Shown: positions 1 through 10,935 of the stretch, in pieces
Layout: each line of letters starts with the position of its first letter
Numbering within the stretch: the first letter of the stretch is position 1
Source: Trachythela sp. YZ-2020
Lineage: Eukaryota > Cnidaria > Anthozoa > Malacalcyonacea > Clavulariidae
Reading direction: 5' to 3'
Assembly (NCBI GenBank): GCA_016169945.1
Contig: JADLSH010000395.1
Coordinates: 5,174,001 to 5,238,000, forward strand
Length of the DNA: 64,000 bases
Program-made: the position numbers and the translations under genes
The notes under the pieces: model-generated
The model's database searches: none
What the model was told of the DNA's origin: nothing
Seen by the model: the letters and a program-made list of their open reading frames with translations, nothing else

Positions 1-161
1 CTGAAAATAGTGTTGTGACAAAATAATTTCTAAAACCATGATAATACAAATTTTGCCATTGTTAATAAACTGTGCAGTGCTGGAATCAATGCCTAGTACT
101 ATGTGCCAAGGTACATGAATTGCTCCCAAGGAAGAGTCCAGGGTAGACAAATACAAGGTAG
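1..161. other. flank with no recognised gene
   Basis: No coding signal or repeat was recognised here. The last eight bases (154-161, CAAGGTAG) are the left target duplication of the MITE that follows. Confidence 0.5.
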
Positions 162-451
162 CATAGGTGGTGGAACCGGGAAGGGGGGGTTAAAGCCCCC
201 CTGTATCAGTCTTCAATTAAATATGTTTATATAACAAATGTTGAATATTAGATTATTGAACTGTTTTTAGTACTCCAGATGAAAGCTTGTAATGTTGAAA
301 TTTCCATAAAATTCTCCCCACAGAATGCAGGAAATGTGGTTTCAGAGATACTAGATTTCAAAATTTTCTGGGGAAGGATTCCCCCAGACCCCCCTACATT
401 GGTGTGCTACATTCTAAGCCCCCCAATAATACAGATCTTCCACCGCCTATG
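162..451. mobile_element. hAT-type MITE, 290 bp, perfect 8-bp target duplication
   Basis: The sequence shows imperfect terminal inverted repeats: CATAGGTGGTGGAA at the left, and at the right TTCCACCGCCTATG, whose reverse complement differs by one base. An identical 8-bp direct repeat CAAGGTAG lies outside both ends (154-161 and 452-459). An 8-bp duplication is the signature of hAT transposases. There is no transposase, so this is a non-autonomous copy. The interior (about 318-405) contains a module, GCAGGAAATG to CCCCCAGACCCCCC, that recurs in otherwise different elements near 10,670-10,745 and 61,370-61,445. Open frames through it are by chance. Confidence 0.85.
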
Positions 452-1578
452 CAAGGTAGGTACAATTTTTGATATAATGCTTGAGACCATTCCACACAAT
501 ATTGCAAAGCTAGTATACATTGACAAAACAAACTTCATCATACCCACTTTCCCAGTTGAGTGTTGTTAACAATGTCATTGAAACAACTTTTGGTAGTTTA
601 CCATACAACAAGTTCAACACTGAGAGTAGGGGCTTAAGAAGCGCAACAGGGAAATTTATTCTGTATATTTTCAAGATGGTATTCCTATTGGAATGGGGCC
701 AGCCTGGCTCGCAGAGTGCCTGCGTGAGTGACAAGATCCCAGGTCACAGGTTCTGCTTGCCTTGTATGAGGAAAATGATAAACTAACATGGCAAGCCAGG
801 CTTGCTCACTTTGCCGGGTATATCTGGTTCATAAGAGTCCATTAAAAGATTGAACTGCAGGCCTGATCTAACTTTTGACAAAAATTGTGTTTGTATTTCA
901 AATGAAGTTTATTACTATACTATATGGCTCATAATAATGTAATGGAACCAGTTCATAACTTTAAGCTTCGTTTGATATTCCTTTGATCTACAAAATGTTT
1001 AAGGTTAATAGTTGAGTTGGAAGTACTTTAGCGTTTCTTCTCGTAGTCCAATCGTATAGTACGTTCCAGCCATGTTTTTAGACTGGACTTTTAATAGTAC
1101 CCAAAATTTCACGCATTGTTTCAGCTTGGACGAACTTACGAGCGCTAAACGGCTTACTTTTGATGGTAGAAAGACAAGGACCCCGTCGTATAATTCAAGA
1201 TTTTCTATAGTGACAGTGCCAAAGCCCAAATGAAAGGACAAAAATATAGTTAATTTATATTTTATAATTGCAACATTTTCTTCGATATAAAACACTCTTC
1301 ACCGCTCCATATCGACTGTTTTGATTACAATATTTTCTTTGCTCTGTCGTATTTATACTCCTCTTGCAACGTACTACGAAGAACATTTAGATTTGCTGCC
1401 AAAAACGATATATTTTCATGATTTATATACGAAACAACAGAATATTTTGACATTTTGTAGAATTTGTTTCGCGAACGCATGCGCAGTTTGGTCGAGGTAC
1501 AGTTTTCTGTAACTCTGAGTCGGATTATCCCAGAGCCTCCGTTCCTTCTCCCGAAGGATCGCGGGCTCGGGGAACGAG
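452..1578. other. intergenic stretch, no gene recognised
   Basis: Six-frame reading gives only short frames with no recognisable domain. Around 690-810 there are short GC-rich segments, GCCAGCCTGGCTC and CAAGCCAGGCTTGC, in opposite orientations. They resemble those at 38,295-38,500 and probably belong to a repeat, but I could not define its ends. Confidence 0.4.
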
Positions 1579-1873
1579 ATTGGTCCAAAAAGTGAAGCCA
1601 AAGATGGCGGAAATTGACGTCCAGTGCCAATCCCTTTCTATTGTTTTCGACCGCGCGGTTTACACAAGCCGGCAAGGAGTGTGCCGAAATTTCGTGTTTT
1701 TACTCCGATTTAAACAATAACATCATGATTTTATGAACTAATAACTTGATTAGCGATGCGATCTGTTAGAAACAACTGGAATTAGCGGGATAAATGGTAT
1801 GAAAACTGTTTATGACCTTCATGAGTTTGGACGTCAATTGCCGCCATCTTGGCTTCACTTGGCCTATTGGCCA
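1579..1873. mobile_element. TIR element (MITE-like), about 295 bp
   Basis: A left arm at about 1591-1624 (AGTGAAGCC, then GATGGCGGAAATTGACGTCC) is repeated inverted at about 1830-1862 (GGACGTCAATTGCCGCCATC, then GGCTTCACTT). The arms pair over roughly 35 bp with few mismatches. The outer sequences TTGGTCCAA and TTGGCCAATAGGCCAA extend the similarity. No clean target duplication or coding frame is visible. Ends are approximate and the superfamily is unassigned. Confidence 0.65.
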
Positions 1874-2493
1874 AACATTAGAAGTTCTTACTCCAGTATG
1901 GTGGCCCAGCGTTACCATAGCGATATATATGTAGATTTAGAATATGTGGAAAAAATTAGAAAATATTAAATAAGATTAAATAAAAATAAATTAGAAAATA
2001 AACTAAACCGTATAAAAAAGAAAAAAAATGAAAAAAAAGAAAAATTGATCAAAGGAAAACAAAAATTCAAATATAAGAAAACCGAAAAAAAATAACTAAA
2101 TGCAAAACAAAAAAGTAAAACAACAAGCAAAACATAATAAAAAACGATTAAGAGAACAACATTGAAAATTTCAAGACATTTGATTTTCAATTTAATTTTG
2201 ATTTTGCTATGATAACGATGGGCCATCGAAACATGTCAATTTCAAATTGAAAATCAATTTCAAATGTTGTGATGGCCCAGCGTTTCCATAGCCCAGGATA
2301 TCGCTGGTCAGCGGCTGCCTCCTTGTCACATCACATGGAAATTTTTATCAATACATGGAATCAAAATGAATCACAGTGCATAGAATACTTTGAATATTCA
2401 TGAAAATATTTGCAAATACGGGAAGGTAAATGAAAATTTGTTGATCGATTTTCCTAACTTTCATTTTGTGATGTATATTTGACCGTTTGTGAT

Positions 2494-2766
2494 ATGAGAA
2501 GGCAAGCAGTTTGGAATGATCTTCAAGCAAAAATGAGTGGAAAGAGGACTCGTACTGATGCCATGTCAGGGCGAAAGAAGAAGGGCGGATCGAGTGCTCC
2601 TCATGAGATTATAGTGCAACGGATAGCTTCCGAGCCAGACACTAAGTAGACATTTAGGCCTGTGCAACCTAGGGAATTCGTCAACTTTGAGTACGAGGAA
2701 CTGTCATTGGCAAACTTAAAGAAAGCATGCGCGGCCCACTTCAACTTGCCTCCAAAGCACGTGTGA
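2494..2766 (+). pseudogene. mirror copy of captured exon, disrupted by a stop
   Basis: This is the left-arm counterpart of the minus-strand ORF at 3647-3934. The reading is the same except that the Gln codon after DTK is TAG at 2647-2649, where the other arm has CAG. The same splice-donor-like GACAAG/GTAAG follows near 2828-2840. A single C-to-T change separates the two, consistent with a recent duplication followed by decay of one arm. Confidence 0.5.
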
Positions 2767-2921
2767 TGTGTTGGTTACAAACAAAGGACCTTCATGTACA
2801 AACATTGCACAAATACCACACCGGAAAGACAAGGTAAGATCCAAACTTTTTGAGCCCTAACATTTCAAATTTGTTTTCAGTTTTGTTTAATTGTTGTGTA
2901 TGAGTCAAATCAACCACGACA

Positions 2922-3494
2922 TATAACTGCTATATGTATTATAAATTGATAAAATGATGAAGAACTTCAGACTTGCCTAATTTTAAATCTGTATTCCTCT
3001 CACTATTTGTAAGAGGTCTGCCATTTTAAACTGGCATTATACCAAGTATTACTCTTGCAATTCTTTAATGTGGGTCAATAGCAACAGAATAGGGTGATAA
3101 TTATTTCCTTTTCTGGGAAGGGTGGTTGGTTCTACTGGGTGCAGGCATGGGTACCAACCCCAATTCTAACTCTAACCAGCCCAACAGCTAACCCTAACCT
3201 TAGAAAGTTAAAAATATTGGGAACAAACTTAAAAAATAATTTAAGAAAAAGCATTCGGACCAGGACTTAAACCCACAATACAGCCCCTGCAGGCACACAT
3301 CCTAACCACTTGCTGAAATCAACTGCAAAAAAATCATTTTTATATTACTCCTAATACAGTTATTTACATTATCAAAATATGCCAGACTAGATTCCTGTCT
3401 TTAACTCCTAGTGCATTTGACCATTTCTTTTTTCTAAAGTCGTATCCCTCGGGATGCTTAGGGGGTAGGGGGTGCTTAGGGGGGGGGGGGGGTT
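2922..3494. other. unique spacer of the inverted duplication
   Basis: About 570 bp separates the two arms. It contains a CTAACCCTAACC-like stretch near 3175-3200 and a run of 13 or more G at about 3479-3492. No coding frame was recognised. Confidence 0.5.
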
Positions 3495-3646
3495 CGTGGT
3501 TGATTTGACTCATACACAACAATTAAACAAAACTGAAAACAAATTTGAAATGTTAGGGCTCAAAAAGTTTGGATCTTACCTTGTCTTTCCGGTGTGGTAT
3601 TTGTGCAATGTTTGTACATGAAGGTCCTTTGTTTGTAACCAACACA

Positions 3647-3934
3647 TCACACGTGCTTTGGAGGCAAGTTGAAGTGGGCCGCGCATGCTTTCTTTAAGTT
3701 TGCCAATGACAGTTCCTCGTACTCAAAGTTGACGAATTCCCTAGGTTGCACAGGCCTAAATGTCTGCTTAGTGTCTGGCTCGGAAGCTATCCGTTGCACT
3801 ATAATCTCATGAGGAGCACTCGATCCGCCCTTCTTCTTTCGCCCTGACATGGCATCAGTACGAGTCCTCTTTCCACTCATTTTTGCTTGAAGATCATTCC
3901 AAACTGCTTGCCTTCTCATATCACAAACGGTCAA
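3647..3934 (-). CDS. captured exon-like ORF, 95 aa, right arm of inverted duplication
   Basis: An open frame on the minus strand encodes a basic N-terminal part (KRTRTDAMSGRKKKGGSSAP) followed by a more hydrophobic part ending NLKKACAAHFNLPPKHV. It may continue out of frame or as a further exon into 3555-3646, ending at a good donor (GACAAG then GTAAGATCC), which would make it an exon of a larger gene. I do not recognise the family. The composition and splice donor suggest a host-gene exon captured by the repeat, but this is inference. The mirror copy in the left arm is broken by a stop, so at most this copy is intact. Confidence 0.4.
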   Translation of the reverse strand: MTVCDMRRQAVWNDLQAKMSGKRTRTDAMSGRKKKGGSSAPHEIIVQRIASEPDTKQTFRPVQPREFVNFEYEELSLANLKKACAAHFNLPPKHV

Positions 3935-4533
3935 ATATACATCACAAAATGAAAGTTAGGAAAATCGATCAACAAATTTTCATTTACCTTCCCGTATTTG
4001 CAAATATTTTCATGAATATTCAAAGATTCATTTTGATTCCATGTATTGATAAAAATTTCCATGTGATGTGACAAGGAGGCAGCCGCTGACCAGCGATATC
4101 CTGGGCTATGGAAACGCTGGGCCATCACAACATTTGAAATTGATTTTCAATTTGAAATTGACATGTTTCGATGGCCCATTGTTATCATAGCAAAATCAAA
4201 ATTAAATTGAAAATCAAATGTCTTGAAATTTTCAATGTTGTTCTCTTAATCGTTTTTTATTATGTTTTGCTTGTTGTTTTACTTTTTTGTTTTGCATTTA
4301 GTTATTTTTTTTCGGTTTTCTTATATTTGAATTTTTGTTTTCCTTTGATCAATTTTTCTTTTTTTTCATTATTTCTTTTTCTTTTTTATACGGTTTAGTT
4401 TATTTTCTAATTTATTTTTATTTAATCTTATTTAATATTTTCTAATTTTTTGCACATATTCTAAATCTACATATATATCGCTATGGTAACGCTGGGCCAC
4501 CATACTCCAGATATATATGGAGCTCACTGCTGG

Positions 4534-5055
4534 CACAGAGTAGACACTATACAGAGGTTTCACTTCAGGCAAAATGCGTAACCGGCCGCTATTCTGTCTG
4601 ATGATGACTTTAAAATAGAGTGGAAAATTTACAGTCTCTCAAACTCGTCTTGTTTTATTCATATTTTGAATTTCAAAATGACATTACTCTCCAGAATTTG
4701 TTTTTTTTCTTTATTTTCTTAAATTATCGGCCGGCCGCCATGTTCCTAGCCAGTGCGGTAACGAGAGGCATTCACCCCCCCGAACAAGATGGCGGCCGAT
4801 ATTTTCGGAAAATAACCGGCATAAGAGACCCTTGTTATTTTCTTTATAACGGTTTACCTTGACTGAAGTTGTGATTAACAACATTAAATAGTTAACTCGA
4901 ATTTTTGCGGTATTTTTACGTCTAAAAATGCCCTCCATTTTGAATGTTTTCGGGGGGGTGAGAGCCTCTCCTTTGCGCACTGGCTAAGCATCGGTTACGC
5001 TCAAAACATTAGGATTTGATACACAGTGAGGCCTCTTTATAGTGTCTACTCTGTG
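4534..5055. mobile_element. TIR element, 522 bp, 7-bp direct repeats
   Basis: Terminal inverted repeats of about 28 bp are visible: CACAGAGTAGACACTATA at the left and its complement TATAGTGTCTACTCTGTG at the right. They are flanked by identical CTGCTGG at 4527-4533 and 5056-5062. There is no transposase frame. The interior contains GGCCGGCCGCCATGTT and GATGGCGGCCGATATTTTC, a smaller nested inverted similarity. It sits immediately left of the 5063-5704 repeat and seems to have inserted into the loop of that repeat's terminal hairpin (compare 19,508-19,545). The superfamily is not settled by a 7-bp duplication. Confidence 0.75.
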
Positions 5056-5062
5056 CTGCTGG

Positions 5063-5599
5063 TCAGTGACTATCACTTTTTTTCAAAATGGCTTCTTCGC
5101 AAGCTGCCGAATTTAAAACAAAAGTCGGTTTTTGAGCCTGGTTCAAAGTTTTAAATGAAAAAAACTGCCGCTAAATTAAAGGAGGATATATTTTTGACAT
5201 TTTTAAAGGTAAGCGATAACAAATACACTATTTTTCTTTCATGAAAGGCAGCGTTTTCTCGATGTTGAAATGTATAAAACTTTTTCCGTACGGCTCAACC
5301 ACTCAAGTGTTTATTTTGAAAATTATTCGTTTTATCCTCATTTATATCGTTATATTCAGCAAAAACCTAGCTGTGATATATTTTTAAAACCATTCTACTT
5401 TGTATTTGAGCCCTTCCAAAGTATTTTTCTCACGAAATTGTTTGTTTTTGTTTCGCTTCGATATATTTTTGACACTCGTCTTTTGCCGGCATGTTTTTAA
5501 TAACCGGCCGCTGAGAAAAGCGCTGAATTTTGTCCTATAGCCTTTTCAACTGACCTCATAACTTTCTGTGTTTGTTTTTCTCTTTGAAATTTCTACTAA
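5063..5599. mobile_element. non-autonomous element body, copy 1 (second copy at 19,524-20,070)
   Basis: This stretch is highly similar to 19,524-20,070, including CAGTGACTATCAC at the left and GAAATTTCTACTAAAACAATTAG at the right edge (quoted as two joined landmarks, GAAATTTCTACTA and AAACAATTAG). The short frame at 5270-5500 is not conserved in the other copy. No transposase is present. It ends exactly where the hairpin at 5600-5704 begins. Confidence 0.75.
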
Positions 5600-5704
5600 A
5601 ACAATTAGTCGCCTCAGGCTCGGTGATTACAAGCCTATAGTCACTTCGCCTTCGGCTCAGTGACTATAGGCTTGTAATCACCTCGCCTTCGGCGACTAAT
5701 TGTT
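5600..5704. repeat. CpG-rich imperfect hairpin A, attached to element end
   Basis: The outer stem AACAATTAGTCGCC pairs with GGCGACTAATTGTT. It is followed by about 9 unpaired bases on each side, then an inner stem of 22 bp (GTGATTACAAGCC... against ...GGCTTGTAATCAC) and a 15-base loop (TTCGCCTTCGGC core). The same two-stem layout recurs at 18,799-18,906, 19,023-19,129, 20,071-20,144 and 63,900-64,000 with different stem sequences. Confidence 0.8.
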
Positions 5705-6772
5705 AAATATTGATCTGAGGTTGCACATAGTTACCTCCGGTGGAAAGTTATGTTTTCACCTGGGTTTGTTTGTCTGTGAGCACGATAACTCAAACTATAT
5801 AAAACATTTTAATACGAAAATTCGGTAGAGATGATGGTCATAGACCAAGGACAAATTGATTAAATTTTGATGAGAATTGGATGAGATATTTATAAAAGTT
5901 TGTCTTGCTTTCCCGGCTAAACAGAACTAGTTGAATGCGTATTATGCATGTATAATTTTGCATGATAGACACCTTGCGTAGTTAACATTTTACTGTCAGG
6001 CAAACTAGAAGGCCGGTCTGCCTCGAAAAAAGTGATTGTCATTTTTCGTTACAAGCAGGAAACCACACTAAATGTCATCGGAGTGTGTTCACTTTGAAGG
6101 TGAGAGTGGTTGCCTTCCGAAATTTTTCTATTTATGTACCGAATGGATGGGATTCCAAATGGATGGGATTCCATTTAAAAGCAGTACTCGATATAATGGT
6201 TTTATTTTAATTGGTTCACTATCTAACATGTGCAAATTTATCCTTTTCTTAATTGTCATAACTCAGAGTACACTTGTTAAAATACCTGTATGGAGGCGAG
6301 TTTCAAAATAAAATGGATTTATTAGGACGAGTGGTTACCCAAAGGCTTAAATTCGTAAATTATTGCGTTTTATTTTGAATATTTACCGATTTCGAAGGTC
6401 TATGTGTTGTAGTAAAACTACGTGTTTGCGCCAACATGCTGTTTTTCAACCATTTACAGGCCTAAACTCGACTGGCTCAACCGCAATATATTGTGTTACA
6501 CGAGTGGCAATCGGACGTGTAGTAATGATTCGTATGTAATCAGTCTAAACATATGTGGTTGTTGCCTGCCTGTAACAAAATGCCATCGATAATGTTTTCC
6601 AGACACTCTTTTCAAGCTTGGCCGGCGGTCTAAACAGATTATGTTCTCATCGGTGATTAATTAAACAATACATATCGGAATATTAACGAAGCTCCCCTGC
6701 ATGGGAGCTTTAAAAACTTTGTCCTGCTAGAGAAACGTAAACAAGGCCAAGTGGTCAAAACTTGACTTGGTA
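5705..6772. other. intergenic stretch, no gene recognised
   Basis: Only short frames occur. The longest (6072-6311) has a tandem-like GGGATTCCAAATGGATGGGATTCC segment and no recognisable domain. No RNA gene or repeat boundary was identified. Confidence 0.4.
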
Positions 6773-7787
6773 TTGGGGGGGGGGGTGCCGCACCCCAAGA
6801 TTTCAGAATTTCTCATATTCGGAAAATTTAGACATCTATTCGGAAATAGAAACGTCTCAGAGCAAACAAAAAATGTCACGGCGTTTGTATATCGGTACTC
6901 GCAAACCGTATGAGATTCGTATTCAGAAAATTGAATCCTATTCAGAAGTGCGAAGTTTCAGTCCAAAGTTACAAAAGCGACTGAAATTGTTTGTTTATTG
7001 AGATCATTTCCATTGGAATGTGTCACAAATACGAACTTCATTTTCCGAATTAAAATTATACTAATCATTGATTTATTTAATCGGAAATTCTGAATTTGCG
7101 GTCCAAAGCAATTATAGCGATATAAACTGAAAATTGAAAACTTAACTGTTTGAACTGAACGAAAAATCCCTTTCGACCGTTCTGCAGCCATTGAACTGCC
7201 CAACGAAAAGTGATGTTGATGAGCTTATTAAACTCTTTCCAACGCGATCATTCTAATTCAGTTTTGTTGCAATGTCTGATATTTTTGTCAAAGATGACAA
7301 AATAGTTTACATAAAAAACTTAATAGATGCTGCAGCAGAATCAGAGACGAAATTATAAAAATCACATTTTCCCGACAAAATTAAATTATGCATACACTGA
7401 GGCCATGAGGCATAAACGTTCCTACTACTGTCGCCAAAATGGAAAAGAGACATAGTCGAAAACACATAACAAGCTCCAATATGTTATATAGACTTTATAG
7501 TGCTGAAATGTGCAATCTAAATTGTGTATTTTACGATGGTTATAACTTAATTCTGAATGCTATGAAACTTTCACCCAGAATGCAGAAAATACCGAGCAGG
7601 ATAATCTTCATTATAGAGGTCTGTATGCGTATTGCCTTATTGTGACACTGACATTTTTTATGAGGGTTCAGTAATCACTTGTAAACTAATGATTTTGAAC
7701 ATCCGTATAAAATACATTTGCCCACAATGTTATTCGGGAATTTAGAGATCCATTCGGAAATTTTTCATCTGCACCCCCCCCCCCCAA
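6773..7787. mobile_element. putative TIR element with G-tract/C-tract ends, about 1 kb
   Basis: The left end TTGGGGGGGGGGGGTGC is mirrored at the right by GCACCCCCCCCCCCCAA. Just inside, both sides carry ATTCGGAAA-type motifs (6827-6850 and 7730-7762), also inverted. Short ATTCGGAAAT and CAGTCCAAAG-like pieces recur inside. No transposase is seen. The homopolymer could mimic a TIR, so the call is moderate at best. Confidence 0.45.
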
Positions 7788-7951
7788 CCATTAGGGGTTA
7801 GCTATACGGCGGCCTGTGTATAAAGAAAAGGTAATCCAACTTTAGCATGTTATCGTGCTTTTATTATTTAGGTTATAGCAATAAAGATCAATCTTTTAGC
7901 TGTCAAATAATACTTTTGTATTATTGCGATCAAAAATGGGTACGATAGCGG

Positions 7952-7989
7952 AAAACGGTTACCACTTTTAAAAAAGTGGTAACCGTTTT
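7952..7989. repeat. perfect 18-bp-arm palindrome
   Basis: AAAACGGTTACCACTTTT (7952-7969) is followed after two bases by its exact reverse complement (7972-7989). It is an isolated near-perfect hairpin with no poly-T run, so it is not a bacterial-type terminator. It could be a tiny MITE remnant or a recombination footprint. Confidence 0.8.
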
Positions 7990-8077
7990 GCGTGCGTAAT
8001 ACAAAAATATACAAAATTTACCAACTTCGCAGGGCTATATTTTCCACATTTTACAACATTTCGCAACCAAACTTAGG

Positions 8078-8412
8078 ATGCTCTTTCCAGCTGTACTGAT
8101 ACAATTTCCTAGTTCAAAAGTTAGTTTAATAGGGGAATGGTCCATTCACAGCATCTCAACAAGGAGAACCATTTACCTATCCCTAGTACAATCACATCTT
8201 GGTTACGCGTCACAAGTCTGGACACCTCAATCTATTGAACTGATGCTTAAACTAGAGAGGCCTCAAAGACGTGCATCCTTAATCTTCCATTCATTAGTTC
8301 TGTAAGTTATACATCCAGATTGCAGACTCTTCATCTACTTCCGATTTGTTACTGGCATGAATACGTTGATATGGTGCATTTCGTTAAAGCAATTCAAGAC
8401 GTACAGATCATC
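8078..8412 (+). pseudogene. LINE reverse transcriptase C-terminal fragment, part 1
   Basis: The frame contains RRTIYLSLVQSHLGYASQVW and KLERPQRRASLI, typical of the region after the RT domain in non-LTR retrotransposons of the CR1/L2/Jockey type. The frame shifts near 8300, after which the coding sense continues (SYTSRLQTLHLLPICYWHE, then EYVDMVHFVKAIQ) in another frame. At 8412 it is interrupted by the 2.4-kb insertion. Its tail resumes at 10,798. It is truncated at the 5' end and dead. Confidence 0.75.
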
Positions 8413-10797
8413 CCAGGGGCGGATCCAGGGGGTGGCAAATGTGGCTAAAGCCACGGTCAGATTTTTGCGAATCGGTGATTTTTTGAAACTTCGTCATCAG
8501 GATTAAACGATTAATGATTAAGAAATGAATTTATCTCCAACATTTTAAAATACTTCTATTGCATTGTTATTTAAACAAAAATTCTTCACCTGAGTAAAAA
8601 TTTCAAGAAATATTTACTATAAAGTTGCTGTATACTTATTTACGAGTGTGGGGGAAAACCCGCAATGAATATTTTGTTTTATGTTGCATATTAAATTTCT
8701 TGTTACGACGGCTCACCGATAACTCACCGAACTCAGCTCTTTAAGTTCGGAAAGAACTCGTAAAATGGGACTGCGATTTTGAGCCACGGTCAGCAGCCCT
8801 GGTGTTACTAAATATAGTAACATCTTGCCATTTTCAGCCACTCTGGAGGGTTGCAAACCAATCACAGCGCGAGTTTTCGTGACGTGAGCCACCCTGAGCC
8901 ACGGTAGCCATGTTTTCGTTGCGCAATAACACACAAAGACTTGAATTCGGTAAATTCTCGGGCGAATCTCGGCGGCAGTACATTTATATATTATGTATGT
9001 ACTTCGATATTGTTCAATATGAATGATATCCTTTGTGAAGAAAACAGCAAAGAAGCTGAAAGAGATTTGTCGTTTGTTCCAAGCTGAATCACATTCGAAG
9101 ATAACTCGTGTTTATGTCTGTATAAACAGTCTGTAGCGTTGTCTGCGAATTTGTGAGATCAACATCAACGTGCTAGTAATGTTTTAATACCAAATTGAGG
9201 TAAGGATTCCTTATTGTTTTTCTTGGATTATACTCCTAAACGTATATGCAAATCGATACGCGCAATATGTAAATTAAGAAAGAATATTTAACAATGAATC
9301 GGGGTGCATTATACAGCAATGTTTCCCGTCAGTTGTATTCTCGTGTGTCTATGTCAAATGTGACTTAATAATATTGCCGGATATAGTGGTATCAGTGTCA
9401 TTGTCTTGGCTGTTGTTGTGTCTATTTAATTTGTATATGAAATTTACAAGTTCTATGTTGTGGTTGCCTAGAAATTGATATAATTTTGCTGTATAGACTT
9501 TATATAAGCTGTTTACATTGATGCTGGAACTTAGGTGGTGGAAGTGAGGGGGGGGGGCAGAATGGGTTGTTGCACCTTGCCCTTTGTCAAAAGACGGTAG
9601 AAGTGCCCTTTATACAATGTATTTTAGAGAAATATTCCAAAATTCATAAGGATAATGCATACTGTATAAGTTAATGGTGTAGAAATGCATAATATGGTTT
9701 TCTTGTATGATATGGGATATGGGTCCATAACCGATCTCATCTATTTTGGAACTAAGTTCCTCTAGCTAATAGAGTATTTTTCACTGAGGAGCATGGCTGA
9801 ACTCACTAAGCTAGTGTACTTTATAATCTACAAATATTTATCGATAAAGATACCAGATAAAGAGAATTTTCCCTTCCCCTTTTATCCTTTCCTTTCTATT
9901 CCCCCATCTGTTAATTTAGTACTGCTAGCCAGCCTGGTCTTGTTTTGTACCTTAGCACTGTTATGCAGGCTAAAGGTAACATAATTTCCTACTATATGAT
10001 TTGATATTTAAAGGAAAAATCCCAGCAATGCTTGTTTTGCTAAATCCCCTGTTAGTAAAATATTGTTAAATATTTTAGCACTCAGGGATTCGTTTTTTAT
10101 ATCTCCTTTATTTCATCAATCTATATATTTTACACTGGCTTATGGCAGTGGTATATCAGAGCTCATGACATAGGTGAATAATATAATTGTCTTAGGCAGC
10201 ATAATATACAAGGTGCTTCATTGCAACTAATGCATTATGTTTCTCTTATCCCTAACTGGTTGAGATCTATGTAGAAGTCTTTGTACATTGCAATAATAGC
10301 ATTCAAGTTGATAAAGTTCTCACTTTCTTTACAAAAACTGGGTTTGCAAAAGAGATTTCTAAACAACCTTCTGTTGTTCAAATACTTGTAAGGGATCTTT
10401 CTCAGTGAAAACTGGCCAAAATTCCAAGCATAATTCCAGATTGACTTTAAAGTTCTGAACACCTAACTACTGTAAGTTGTACGACGATTTAGAACTCATT
10501 AAAGAACATTTTTCTCAACTGCTGTTGTGGTGCTTTTACAACATGAACCAAAATTTTTTTTTTGCGTTGTAAGATAATAGAAATTTTTCTATTTTTGCAC
10601 CTTTTTCATGTTCTTTTTTGTCTAAAATAGGCATGTTTAGCGGTAAATTTTGGAGTAAATCCACAGCTCAGAATGCAGGAAATGGCATTTCCGGGCGTCA
10701 AATTTCAAAATTTTCCCGGGGGAGCATGCCCCCGGACCCCCCTAGTTATACAAGGCCCTCTAGCCACGGTCAGAATTTCAGCTGGATCCGCCCCTGC
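8413..10797. mobile_element. 2.4-kb TIR insertion splitting a LINE
   Basis: Perfect terminal inverted repeats CAGGGGCGGATCCAG and CTGGATCCGCCCCTG are flanked by CATCC on both sides (8408-8412 and 10,798-10,802). Both ends carry GCCACGGTCAGA a short distance inside. The terminal sequence resembles hAT ends, though the visible duplication is 5 bp rather than 8. No transposase domain was found in 2.4 kb, so it is a non-autonomous or decayed copy. Near 10,670-10,745 it contains the GCAGGAAATG to CCCCCGGACCCCCC module shared with the MITEs at 162-451 and 61,354-61,753. The insertion is dated after the LINE it interrupts. Confidence 0.8.
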
Positions 10798-10935
10798 ATC
10801 CACCAACATGAATGCAGTAAAGTACCAAGTCCCACAGTGCAAAACAACAACATACCAAAGATCGTTTTGGACCAGGGCTATTAGAACATGGAATACATTG
10901 ACCGACACATTTGACTTAAGTATGGAGAACTAATC
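10798..10935 (+). pseudogene. LINE reverse transcriptase C-terminal fragment, part 2
   Basis: The frame reads CKTTTYQRSFWTRAIRTWNT followed by LTDTFDLSMEN and a stop. The FWTRAIRTWNTL motif is the usual end of CR1/L2-like ORF2 proteins. It is the direct continuation of the fragment ending at 8412 once the intervening insertion is removed. Confidence 0.75.

Larger units (their letters stand above)
1893..4508. repeat. 2.6-kb inverted duplication with about 1-kb arms
   Basis: The left arm (about 1893-2921) reappears as its reverse complement at about 3495-4508, separated by a unique spacer of about 570 bp. Outermost shared bases are AGTATGGTGGCCCAGCG at the left and their complement ending CCATACT at the right. 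Each arm holds an AT-rich outer part, a short internal hairpin (near 2233-2262 and 4136-4165, CATTTGAAATTGATTTTCA type), and a coding-like exon with a splice donor. The arms are nearly identical apart from a roughly 16-bp insertion in the left arm near 2375 and scattered substitutions, so the duplication looks fairly recent. A clean target duplication was not found. It could be a foldback transposon or a tail-to-tail duplication of a MITE with captured sequence. Confidence 0.85.

Noticed and set aside
1966..2226. Hydrophobic Phe/Leu-rich frames in both arms (also 4171-4398)
   Set aside because: Low-complexity AT-rich sequence read as TTT/CTT codons; not a membrane protein.
2348..2530. Identical 46-aa frames in both inverted arms (MLEDHSKLLAF...)
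   Set aside because: Antisense of the captured-exon region; the lysine-rich frame with donor is the better candidate.
3175..3206. Telomere-like CTAACCCTAACC
   Set aside because: Only a few imperfect copies within the spacer of an inverted duplication; too short to be an interstitial telomere with confidence.
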